A DNA stretch of 64,000 bases from Methanoregula sp. UBA247. GTDB taxonomy: Archaea; Halobacteriota; Methanomicrobia; Methanomicrobiales; Methanospirillaceae. The translations under genes were made by a program, and so were the position numbers. Under the pieces are notes generated by a model. That model had not been told where the DNA came from and did not search any database. It saw only the letters and a program-made list of their open reading frames with translations. The stretch covers positions 110,986 to 174,985 of the forward strand of contig DADR01000018.1 of the NCBI GenBank assembly GCA_002495055.1, in the 5' to 3' direction. Position 1 is the stretch's first letter. Each line of letters starts with the position of its first letter. Below, piece after piece: positions 57,342-64,000 of the stretch.

Positions 57342-58163
57342 TTATTCCATACATTCCTGCATAAAGACACAATCCTGTGCCAGCAGGACGATTTTTTCTT
57401 CTGCTGATAATGGACGGCCCAGGTTCAAATCCTCGATCTCGAGCGTCAGACTGCCGTTATAGTGGTGGTCTTTTAAGGATTCCATCACTTTTTCCATGGA
57501 GGCAGAGCGGTCGAGCGGGAAATGCGCCTTGCCCCGATCAAACCGGCTGATATGGACGTTGATGAGCCGGTCATGGCAGAGATCAATATAGCGGATTACT
57601 TCATCTTCGGATTTTGCCATCGCATGGGCAACATCGAGCGTGAAGAACAACCAGGGTTCCTCGTCCAGGAGAAGTCGCATACGCTCAGGAGTACAGAGGA
57701 GAGAGTTCACGACAGGTTCCATATTTTCCATACCGATTTTTATAGAGGTCCTTGTCGCTGCTTCACGAAGTGCGGCAACATAGTGATCAAACCGGACGAA
57801 GTCCGCATCACTCGGGGGTCGTTTTGCCGTCCTCCTGCCCGGGTGCACGGTCAGGACAGGGGCACCCAGCTGCCCGGCTATCCCGAGGGAACGGACGGCG
57901 TAATCCACGGAGATCCGGGCAACATCCGGGTTAATCGAGCAGGGATTCATGTCCAGGATTGGTGAGTGAACCGTCAGTGTTTTAATCCCGGGGTGTTTGT
58001 TCCTGCACGCAATCACCTCATCCACAGGCAGGTCACGAAGCCAGAAATGCGGGGTCTCTAACCAGAACTCCATCGCGTTTAAGCCTGCGCGGGATACATA
58101 CGAGAAAATCTCGCTGACCGTGTACTCGTGAAAGAACATGCTCGCGACGGAAAATGACACCAT
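57342..58163 (-). CDS. TIM-barrel sugar phosphate isomerase/epimerase-type protein (AP endonuclease 2 superfamily)
   Basis: A 273-residue xylose-isomerase-like barrel: SVASMFFHEYTVSEIFSYVSRAGLNAMEFWLETPH, TLTVHSPILDMNP, LGAPVLTVHPGR, KIGMENMEPV (metal Glu), FFTLDVAHAMA (metal Asp and His) and VHISRFDR (His). The conserved metal-binding residues of the AP2Ec family are present, so it probably acts as an isomerase on a small sugar or as an uncharacterised hydrolase. It is divergent from xseA. Confidence 0.88.
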   Translation of the reverse strand: MVSFSVASMFFHEYTVSEIFSYVSRAGLNAMEFWLETPHFWLRDLPVDEVIACRNKHPGIKTLTVHSPILDMNPCSINPDVARISVDYAVRSLGIAGQLGAPVLTVHPGRRTAKRPPSDADFVRFDHYVAALREAATRTSIKIGMENMEPVVNSLLCTPERMRLLLDEEPWLFFTLDVAHAMAKSEDEVIRYIDLCHDRLINVHISRFDRGKAHFPLDRSASMEKVMESLKDHHYNGSLTLEIEDLNLGRPLSAEEKIVLLAQDCVFMQECME

Positions 58164-58205
58164 GGTAGTACTATTTGATATGCGGTTTTAGCCTAATAAT
58201 GGTTG

Positions 58206-59456
58206 ATGGACTGGTTCAACCGACCTGATGTCACCCCCGTTTGTGAAAAAGCACCTTACCGTGTCTCTGAGCTGTCAGCGATTATCGAAGGTCTCCTGGA
58301 CAATCCACTCCTGCAGGATATCCTGGTGAGGGGAGAAGTGACCAATTATACCCATCATGCGCGGGGGCACCGCTACTTCTCGCTCTCGGAGAAAGGCGGG
58401 GGTAACACCGCTGCAGTGATTAAGTGTGTCATGTGGCGATCCGATGCAGAACGGCTTTCATTCAATCCTGCTGAGGGCATGGAGATCATCGTAGCAGGGA
58501 CGGTCAGGACGTACGCACCCCATGGATCATACCAGCTCCAGGTAAAAGAGATGAGAAAGGCCGGCCTGGGAGAGAAATTTCTGCTCCTGGAACAGTGGAA
58601 AAAACAGCTTGCCGCCGAGGGGTGTTTTTTCCCTGAACGGAAACGATGCCTCCCCGCATTCCCGGCTCGAATCGGCGTGGTCACCTCAGAAACAGGTGCG
58701 GTAATCCATGATATCAGGACTGTAGTGGGAAGACGGTACCCGCTGGAGATTATCATATCACCCACGGCAGTTCAGGGTGAACTGGCTCACCGCGAGATTG
58801 CCGCCGCGATTACCCGCCTCGCGGGTATGGTGGATGTGGTCATCGTTGCCCGTGGAGGCGGCAGCTTTGAGGATTTATTCCCCTTTAACCACCCGGATGT
58901 CGTGCGGGCAATTGTTGCGTGCCCTGTTCCGGTCGTCAGTGCAATCGGGCATGAGGTGGATGTAACGCTCAGCGATCTCGCTGCCGACCTTCGGGCTGCT
59001 ACACCCTCGGCTGCTGCAGAACTGGCAGTACCAGACCGTATCGTGCTGACAGCCCGGTTACGGGAACTTAAATCCCAGCTGAACACTGCTTTGCAGGCCC
59101 GGGTCGCATGGGCACGGGATGAGATTTCTGACCTCCGGGACCGGCTCCGACCGCAGAGGTTCTGCCGGAGACTCGAAGAAAGAAAACAGAACACCGCTGA
59201 CCTGTCAGACCGGCTCGGACGGGCTTTTTCAAACCGACTCGGACGTGAACGCCTGCTTCTTGCGGAGATGAAAACTGCACTGGGAAGCCGGAACCCGCTT
59301 GCCATTCTTGCCCGGGGATACTGTGTTGCAGAGAAGCAGGGTGCAGTCGTGAGGAGTGCAGGCGCCATAACAAAGGGAGATTGTATGAAAATCAGGTTTT
59401 TCGATGGCAGCAGCCAGGTAATCGTTGAGCAGGTGGATCATGAAAGAGACCTATGA
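58206..59456 (+). CDS. xseA: Exonuclease VII large subunit
   Basis: A 416-residue enzyme: an OB-fold start (YRVSELSAIIEGLLDNPLLQDILVRGEVTNYTHHARGHRYFSL), then VWHRFGVVTSE-type block RIGVVTSETGAVIHDIRTVVGRRYP, the conserved VIVARGGGSFEDLFPFN, and VSAIGHEVDVTLSDLAADLRAATPSAAAEL. A coiled coil follows and binds XseB. ExoVII degrades single-stranded DNA in both directions. The frame starts at TTG 58203, but ATG 58206 follows directly. It overlaps xseB by 17 bases. Confidence 0.96.
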   Translation: MDWFNRPDVTPVCEKAPYRVSELSAIIEGLLDNPLLQDILVRGEVTNYTHHARGHRYFSLSEKGGGNTAAVIKCVMWRSDAERLSFNPAEGMEIIVAGTVRTYAPHGSYQLQVKEMRKAGLGEKFLLLEQWKKQLAAEGCFFPERKRCLPAFPARIGVVTSETGAVIHDIRTVVGRRYPLEIIISPTAVQGELAHREIAAAITRLAGMVDVVIVARGGGSFEDLFPFNHPDVVRAIVACPVPVVSAIGHEVDVTLSDLAADLRAATPSAAAELAVPDRIVLTARLRELKSQLNTALQARVAWARDEISDLRDRLRPQRFCRRLEERKQNTADLSDRLGRAFSNRLGRERLLLAEMKTALGSRNPLAILARGYCVAEKQGAVVRSAGAITKGDCMKIRFFDGSSQVIVEQVDHERDL

Positions 59457-59625
59457 GACGAAGATCGAACAGTTAAGAAAGATCATTGAAAAGATCGAGG
59501 ACGGCAACACCGGTCTCGATGAGAGCATGAAACTGTATGAACAGGGGGCAGTACTGGTAAAACAGTGCGAGGTACTGCTCACCGAAGCTGAGTTAAAAAT
59601 TACCACGCTCAGCCGGGACGCCTAG
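59440..59625 (+). CDS. xseB: Exonuclease VII small subunit
   Basis: A 61-residue helical hairpin: ETKIEQLRKIIEKIEDGNTGLDESMKLYEQGAVLVKQCEVLLTEAELKI, the typical XseB pattern with LDESMKLYEQG. It wraps around XseA's C-terminal coiled coil. The ATG at 59440 follows AGGTGG and lies inside xseA. Its 3' end overlaps the convergent DUF371 gene by 17 bases. Confidence 0.95.
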   Translation: MKETYETKIEQLRKIIEKIEDGNTGLDESMKLYEQGAVLVKQCEVLLTEAELKITTLSRDA

Positions 59626-60037
59626 CGGTCATGGTCACGATCATCTCTTTTCCCGCGACAAGGTTTGCGATGAGTGCTTCTGGCAGGGTTGCTGCCACAT
59701 GGTCGGACCAGATACCGATTGTCCGTCCGCAGACAAAGGAACTCCGTCGCCAGACGATGTCGGTCGGATGATCCAGGGTAAACTTAACAGAACCGCGTGA
59801 TTTCACTTCTGCGGTAACCCCCCCGCATAACAGCCGGGTAAAAAGCACCGCATCATCATGGGAGAGCACCTGTTTGAATTCGTATGACAGCCCGCTGCAG
59901 CCTTTGTCCGCTGCAATACCGATAATACAGTTGCCATTTTTCGTGAGGTGGTCCTCACGGGTCACCTCAAACGTTGTCGGGTGGTTGCCAAGGACGAGCG
60001 GGTGTCCCCGGCAATAGACTGTCTCCTGAGCCTCCAT
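59609..60037 (-). CDS. DUF371 family protein
   Basis: A 142-residue protein with the DUF371 start YCRGHPLVLGNHPTTFEVTREDHLTKNGNCIIGIAADKGCSGL, then KFTLDHPTDIVWRRSSF and RTIGIWSDHVAATLP. The family is archaeal and of unknown function; the conserved D and H residues hint at nucleic acid or nucleotide binding. It is convergent with xseB and transcribed from a short spacer shared with the zinc protein at 60071. Confidence 0.88.
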   Translation of the reverse strand: MEAQETVYCRGHPLVLGNHPTTFEVTREDHLTKNGNCIIGIAADKGCSGLSYEFKQVLSHDDAVLFTRLLCGGVTAEVKSRGSVKFTLDHPTDIVWRRSSFVCGRTIGIWSDHVAATLPEALIANLVAGKEMIVTMTARRPG

Positions 60038-60070
60038 GCTTTATCATGTGAGGGTTGCCATTGATATTCA

Positions 60071-60646
60071 ATGTTTATCACCGTCCACTGCCCTGAGTGC
60101 AACGAGGAGACCGAACACGAGGTAGTCACCGAATCGCGTGATCTGCTCGTCCGCTGCACCACCTGCGGTCACCACCAGCGCATGAAAAAAGAAAAAGAAC
60201 CCCAGTCAATCCTGGTTAAAACGATTGTTTCAAAAGAAGGGACATCGCTGGTCTGCGGGATTGAACTCGGAGAAGATGACGAATGCAGTGTCGGAGACCA
60301 CCTCGTTGCTGAGTGCGGGGAAGAAGCCTTCGGGGTCGAGGTAAGTTCTATTGAATGTGGAGCGAAACGGCAGAACCGGGCAAAAGCACCCGATATCACT
60401 ACCCTGTGGACCCGGACGATCGAACAGGTGGTAGTAAAAATCTCTATCCATGACGGGAGAAAAACCGCTCCGGTCTATATGGAGGTTGACGGGGAACAAC
60501 CGTTTGTCGTGGGGGAGATGTATGTCGCCTCAGGAAAGAGGTTCAAAATCTCTCACCTGAAACTGCGTGACGGGCCGCTGATGAGAAAAGAGGGCTGGAA
60601 GACCGTCGCCCACCGTATAAAGCGGATTTACGGCATCCGGTTATAA
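60071..60646 (+). CDS. HVO_0476-family zinc finger protein
   Basis: A 191-residue protein: an N-terminal zinc ribbon FITVHCPECNEETEHEVV...LVRCTTCGHHQRM (about 1-40), then beta-rich domains ILVKTIVSKEGTSLVCGIELGEDDECSVGDHLVAEC and WTRTIEQVVVKISIHDGRKTAPVYMEVDG, and a C-terminal basic helix (KTVAHRIKRIYGIRL). The HVO_0476 family is widely kept in euryarchaea, its role unknown. The 3' end overlaps the convergent thioredoxin gene by 6 bases. Confidence 0.87.
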   Translation: MFITVHCPECNEETEHEVVTESRDLLVRCTTCGHHQRMKKEKEPQSILVKTIVSKEGTSLVCGIELGEDDECSVGDHLVAECGEEAFGVEVSSIECGAKRQNRAKAPDITTLWTRTIEQVVVKISIHDGRKTAPVYMEVDGEQPFVVGEMYVASGKRFKISHLKLRDGPLMRKEGWKTVAHRIKRIYGIRL

Positions 60647-60907
60647 ATATTTTTTAATTGCCTCCAGGAGTTGTTCTGTGTGGACAACTCCTTCGAACCG
60701 CTCCAGAACGGTAGCATCTCTGAGTATTACTATTGTTGGTGTCACCTTTAATGTAAATTCCCTGATAAAGTGCGGATTCTTTATTACGTCAATCTCCTCA
60801 ATGGTGATGTTGAGGGCTTGTCCTGCTTCGGTATTAATCGGGGTCTGCTCCATGCAGCCCATACACCCCGGCTGGTAAAAACAGATCACACGCACTGCCA
60901 TGAACAT
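60641..60907 (-). CDS. Small thioredoxin-fold protein
   Basis: An 88-residue mini-thioredoxin: MAVRVICFYQPGCMGCMEQTP with the redox CxxC (Cys-Met-Gly-Cys), ITIEEIDVIKNPHFIREFTLKVTPTIVILRD with the cis-Pro (TPTIV), and a final helix QLLEAIKKYL. Short thioredoxins of this kind serve in methanogen thiol redox control. ATG 60907 or 60901 are both possible; a longer in-frame extension upstream (to 61129) overlaps the FKBP-like gene and is not real. Confidence 0.85.
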   Translation of the reverse strand: MFMAVRVICFYQPGCMGCMEQTPINTEAGQALNITIEEIDVIKNPHFIREFTLKVTPTIVILRDATVLERFEGVVHTEQLLEAIKKYL

Positions 60908-60944
60908 GAGTGGACAGCAAACGTAAAAAGAGTTTGTGGGGAAG

Positions 60945-61634
60945 TTAGCGGTTGTTGATAGAGATAACCCTGACATTAACCGCTGAATAACTGAAGTCAA
61001 CTTCAATACCTTCCGGGGCTTTGTCTGAAACTTCACCAATCCGCAGGTAGTTGTTTGACGTTGTGTTGTTTGCATACTCTTCGGCGTTTTCCGGAACAAG
61101 ACCATAGAAATTGTCACCGATACTGACATTGTTCAGGTCGAGTTTGATAGTCGCCAGATCCGCAGATGACATGGATTGGGTCATTGACATGTTTGAAGAA
61201 ATGGTGATCCGTTTCTGCTCATTGACCTTCATACCGACAATCCCGGTACTGATCGCGTTAAATTCCCAGGGAAAAATCGCGAGCTGCTTTACACTCGACC
61301 CGGATGAAGCATATACCGGCACCGGGTAAATGGGTTTTTCCATCGTCTGGTTAGAGATAATTGTCAGCTGTTTTGACCCGAAGATTTCCCGGCCTTGTGC
61401 CAATGCCTGGTCGTACGTTGCCTTTTCCGAGGTGACTATGGGGTTTCCTGCAGCGTCAAAGAGTGTATAATCAAGGACAACCGAATCACCTTGCTTCACG
61501 GAGGTAAATATAGTCAGCCACCCGGTCCCCATACCGGAAATAACCATAAGTACGACAAAAAGCACACAGGCACCCACAATAAGTACCTGTTTCACCGTTT
61601 TCATCGAGTCTTCTTTCTTTTTCTTTTCTCCCAT
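60945..61634 (-). CDS. Membrane-anchored FKBP-like protein
   Basis: A 229-residue protein: a basic N-terminus, membrane helix VLIVGACVLFVVLMVISGM (about 17-35), then FKBP-like beta sequence SVKQGDSVVLDYTLFDAAGNPIVTSEKATYDQAL and later NAISTGIVGMKVNEQKRITI. The SVKQGDSV-YTLFDAAG start fits FKBP peptidyl-prolyl isomerases with an extracellular insert, but the usual catalytic aromatic residues are hard to place, so activity is uncertain. AAGGAGG lies about 11 bases upstream. It is followed by the mini-thioredoxin gene on the same strand. Confidence 0.7.
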   Translation of the reverse strand: MGEKKKKEDSMKTVKQVLIVGACVLFVVLMVISGMGTGWLTIFTSVKQGDSVVLDYTLFDAAGNPIVTSEKATYDQALAQGREIFGSKQLTIISNQTMEKPIYPVPVYASSGSSVKQLAIFPWEFNAISTGIVGMKVNEQKRITISSNMSMTQSMSSADLATIKLDLNNVSIGDNFYGLVPENAEEYANNTTSNNYLRIGEVSDKAPEGIEVDFSYSAVNVRVISINNR

Positions 61635-62044
61635 GCTTTTTGTTCCCTCCTTATTATATCATAGTCCAATTGTCATAAACTATTCCGCTGGTAGTGGTTT
61701 AATAATAATATTTATTAGTAATAAACACTAACTTAATGTTAACCAATCTGCTGAAATGATGGGAACACGGGAAATTTCGTGTGAACGCACAGGAGAAAAA
61801 GAGGAAAAATCTGAAGGCTGCTGCATCCGGGAGCAGACGTATGGATCCATGCAACGGATGGTTGTATTGCCTGCCGACGTGACAAAAAAAAGACGCGAAA
61901 GCCTCATTTTTAAAATGGTGTCCTGGAAGTCACGTTCAACACGTCAAAAATCTCCCCAAAATCACAAACAGCAAGAGAATAATGCTTTGTTCTCCCCTTT
62001 TTTTCCGATGACTTTTAGTATTCTTTTCACTAAAATCTGTAGTG
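61635..62044. other. Divergent promoter region
   Basis: AT-rich DNA with TTAATAATAATATTTATTAG near 61700 and TTAATGTTAACC near 61730 lies between the minus-strand FKBP-like gene and the plus-strand CBS-ParB gene. A 98-codon frame inside (from 61756) is not protein-like. TATA elements for both genes probably lie here. Confidence 0.35.
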
Positions 62045-62830
62045 ATGGATAAAAAACGGGTCAAGGATTACATGACCTATGATGTCGTCAGTGTCGATTT
62101 TCACGGCACGGTGAAAGACATTATCGAAAAAATACAAAAGACCCACCATGACGGTTTCCCGGTCGTAGATGGCGATGAAGTGGTCGGTTATGTCTCAGCC
62201 AGGGACCTGCTCTTTGTCCAGCTGACAACTCCTGTCAAAGACGTGGTATCCAAGAACCTTATCGTTGCTGACCAGGATATGGACATCAATGATGCTGCAC
62301 GGGTGATCTTCCGGAGCGGGATCCAGAAACTTCCGGTCGTCGATGAAAAAAACCACCTGCTGGGCATCATCTCGAATTCTGATGTGATCCGCTCGCAGAT
62401 TGAGCATGTTTCCCCTGAAAAGGTCTTCAATTTCATTTCCACGCTGAAAAAGCTCTACGGAGTCGATCCCACGCTGGGACGGGGGACCGTGCCGGTCAGG
62501 GATCTCCTGCCTACCCAGTCAAAGATTTACGAGGATGAACTGGAAGGCCGTATATACGAGATCAAAAAAGGACTCGCAGAACCGATTATCGTTGTACAGC
62601 GCCCGGGAAGGATAATCCTTGTAGATGGACATCACCGGGCAATCGCCGCCAAACGTCTTGGAATAACAGCAATTGATGCCTATATTATCGATATAAAGGA
62701 AGATATCGAACTGGGTATGGAACGGACCGCACACGCGATGAACTTAAAAACTCTGGAAGATGTCCAGGTGCTCGATTACGCCCGTCACCCCCTCGTTGCG
62801 ATCACCCATCGGCTGGTTAAGAGAGGATAG
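62045..62830 (+). CDS. CBS-pair protein with ParB-like C-terminal domain
   Basis: A 261-residue protein. Two CBS domains come first (VKDYMTYDVVSVDFHGTVKDIIEKIQKTHHDGFPVVD...VGYVSARDLL, and VVSKNLIVADQDMDINDAARVIFRSGIQKLPVVDEKNHLLGIISNSDVI). Then a ParB/Srx-like nuclease-fold domain follows, with VRDLLPTQSKIYEDELEGR and PIIVVQRPGRIILVDGHHRAIAAKRLG (the DGHHR motif). CBS pairs sense adenine nucleotides; the ParB-like domain may be a kinase or NTPase as in free serine kinase. ATG 62045 follows an in-frame GTG at 62042. Role unknown. Confidence 0.88.
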   Translation: MDKKRVKDYMTYDVVSVDFHGTVKDIIEKIQKTHHDGFPVVDGDEVVGYVSARDLLFVQLTTPVKDVVSKNLIVADQDMDINDAARVIFRSGIQKLPVVDEKNHLLGIISNSDVIRSQIEHVSPEKVFNFISTLKKLYGVDPTLGRGTVPVRDLLPTQSKIYEDELEGRIYEIKKGLAEPIIVVQRPGRIILVDGHHRAIAAKRLGITAIDAYIIDIKEDIELGMERTAHAMNLKTLEDVQVLDYARHPLVAITHRLVKRG

Positions 62831-62918
62831 CAGCGTTTCCAGCGTCAAAAGAACCGGATACTCTTTTTTTCATGGTAAAAAAATCCGGGTTGTTGAAGGT
62901 TGAAGGCAGGGCTGACTT

Positions 62919-64000
62919 TCAGGAACCTTCATAGTGGAGGTCGTACTTTTCATTCAGGATATGTTCTTTTACAATAGATCCATCCGGTACAACAACCTCT
63001 GGCCAGAGACGGGTCTTCGAGTGAACGACCACGCGGTTCCGCAGGACTACCCGGGGTCCAATGACGGTATCATTCTCGATACTGCAGTGTTCGCCGATAT
63101 GCGTGTCGTTGTCCATAATACATCCCGAGATGGTACTGTTTGTTCCGACAATGACCCGGTTGTAGAGTGATGATGAAAAAACCTTCACATTATTCCTGAG
63201 AATGCATTTTTCTCCCAGGGTCGTGTACGGCCCGATTAACACATTATCACCGATAGTTGTTCCGGGGCCAATCGCCACAGGACCGATGACCCTGGTGTTT
63301 TTCCCCAGCGTAATCGAATCACCCAGCTGGACCGGGCCCTGGATCTGCGCCCCATGCATTGAAAGATTCCCGATGATATCGGTAAAGGTGATTTCCTGCA
63401 GCTTCCAGCGCTCAGCCTGCCGAAGGGAGTGGGGACTTCCCACATCAGTCCAGTTACCCCGGGCAAGCCAGCCTTTCAATACAAGCTTCTCCTCCATCAT
63501 CCGGGGAAAAAGGTCCCGGGCAAAATCATATTTTGTCGCGGGCGGGATATGGTCAAAAATTTCCGGGCTGCAGACATACATCCCGGTACTTGCAAGGTTG
63601 GAGAAGATCTCCCCTGGCGCCGGTTTTTCCTTGAAGCGTTTAATCTCATACCCGACATCGATTTCAGCAATACCATACTCTCCCGGATCGTCTATGGAGA
63701 TCAGCGCGATTGTTGTGGTTGCCTTCTCTTTCTGGTGAGCGCGGTAAAACTCAAGCACGTTCAAATCAGTAACATGGTCCCCGCCAACGACCAAAAAGTC
63801 CTGCCCGTCGAGATACCGCTGTGCGTTTTTTACACTGCCGGCGGTTCCGAGTTTGGTTTTTTCATGGACGTAGGTGATATCGACACCAAACAGTGAACCA
63901 TCACCAAGGGCTTCTTCGATAGCAGTACCCATATAACCTAAGGTGAGCACCACTTCCCGGAAGCCCAGGTTCGAAAGGTGTGAGACCAGGTGCTGGATCG
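62919..64000 (-). CDS. Sugar nucleotidyltransferase with left-handed beta-helix (partial, N-terminus beyond window)
   Basis: The visible 360 codons enter at the right edge (IQHLVSHLSNLGFREVVLTLGYMG) and continue with the nucleotidyltransferase core: LGTAGSVKNAQRYLDGQDFLVVGGDHVTDLN (metal Asp) and EYGIAEIDVGYEIKRFKEKP. After that come hexapeptide repeats from about residue 220 (GPVAIGPGTTIGDNVLIGPYTTLGEKCILRNNVKV...GEHCSIENDTVIGPRVVLRN) that form a left-handed beta-helix. The N-terminal G-x-G-T-R-L motif is outside the window. It probably makes a NDP-sugar (glucose- or mannose-1-phosphate type). Confidence 0.93.
   Translation of the reverse strand, partial: IQHLVSHLSNLGFREVVLTLGYMGTAIEEALGDGSLFGVDITYVHEKTKLGTAGSVKNAQRYLDGQDFLVVGGDHVTDLNVLEFYRAHQKEKATTTIALISIDDPGEYGIAEIDVGYEIKRFKEKPAPGEIFSNLASTGMYVCSPEIFDHIPPATKYDFARDLFPRMMEEKLVLKGWLARGNWTDVGSPHSLRQAERWKLQEITFTDIIGNLSMHGAQIQGPVQLGDSITLGKNTRVIGPVAIGPGTTIGDNVLIGPYTTLGEKCILRNNVKVFSSSLYNRVIVGTNSTISGCIMDNDTHIGEHCSIENDTVIGPRVVLRNRVVVHSKTRLWPEVVVPDGSIVKEHILNEKYDLHYEGS

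Noticed and set aside
57421..57440. GGTTCAAATCCTCG, resembling a tRNA T-arm
   Set aside because: It lies inside the TIM-barrel gene, and no acceptor or anticodon stem can be built around it. No tRNA was found elsewhere.
61756..62052. A 98-codon plus-strand frame before the CBS-ParB gene
   Set aside because: Composition is not protein-like (long Lys/Ser/Arg runs) and it lies in a divergent promoter region.

Overview
The window reads as a chromosomal piece of a methanogenic archaeon, most likely Methanomicrobiales (Methanoregula-like). The evidence is an archaeal ribosomal/translation cluster (L18ae, aIF6, L31e, L39e, S19e, PDCD5-like protein, RNase P component 4), a DUF3821-type surface protein, many archaeal DUF families (DUF371, DUF504, HVO_0476-type zinc protein) and TATA-box promoters. 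Assignment below order level is inference. No rRNA, tRNA, CRISPR array or insertion sequence was recognised.

Region 1 (1-9.1 kb, all minus strand) is a DNA phosphorothioation island. It carries dndB-dndC-dndD-dndE-dndA with tight overlaps (dndA runs off the left edge). Upstream is a second unit: a NERD-nuclease/UvrD-type helicase followed by two overlapping relatives of archaeal Holliday-junction-resolvase endonucleases, one with an intact and one with a lost active site. Tandem direct repeats lie between the dndB TATA box and its start codon, and their core recurs upstream of the helicase unit. No DndFGH or PbeABCD restriction genes are visible, so the helicase/nuclease unit is the best local candidate for an effector.

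Region 2 (9.5-20.5 kb) is an accessory island crowded with toxin-antitoxin genes and their ruins: a Panacea antitoxin with a PemK/MazF-like toxin, a RelB-like antitoxin with a RelE gene broken by one stop codon, VapBC, an orphan MNT nucleotidyltransferase, a wHTH antitoxin with a RelE/HigB-like toxin, and an RHH antitoxin beside a decayed PIN gene. It also holds a KilA-N protein, a lone PD-(D/E)XK nuclease and a REC-only response regulator. A ~245-bp dispersed element (two near-complete copies, two partial) lies between these modules. Two further ruined copies of the RelB-like antitoxin lie at 17.3 and 28.7 kb.

Region 3 (21-41.5 kb) is a mixed chromosomal stretch: DUF3821 protein, Hsp20, an MgtA-like P-type ATPase, a methyltransferase, an FMN-binding protein, a SagB-type oxidoreductase, lipoproteins and many small membrane or zinc-binding proteins. 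Several of these are shorter than 60 codons.

Region 4 (41.5-45 kb) is an archaeal non-homologous end-joining operon: a LigD-type polymerase, Ku, and an ATP-dependent ligase fused to a C-terminal 3'-phosphoesterase. Region 5 (45-51 kb) has an MFS exporter, an ABC-2 exporter, a PPK2-type kinase, a DUF169 protein and a Yip1-like membrane protein.

Region 6 (51.3-64 kb) is conserved housekeeping DNA: the ribosomal/translation cluster, purN, a CNNM/CorC-type CBS protein, a TIM-barrel isomerase, exonuclease VII (xseA, xseB), DUF371, a zinc protein, a mini-thioredoxin, an FKBP-like membrane protein, a CBS-ParB protein and a sugar nucleotidyltransferase cut by the right edge.
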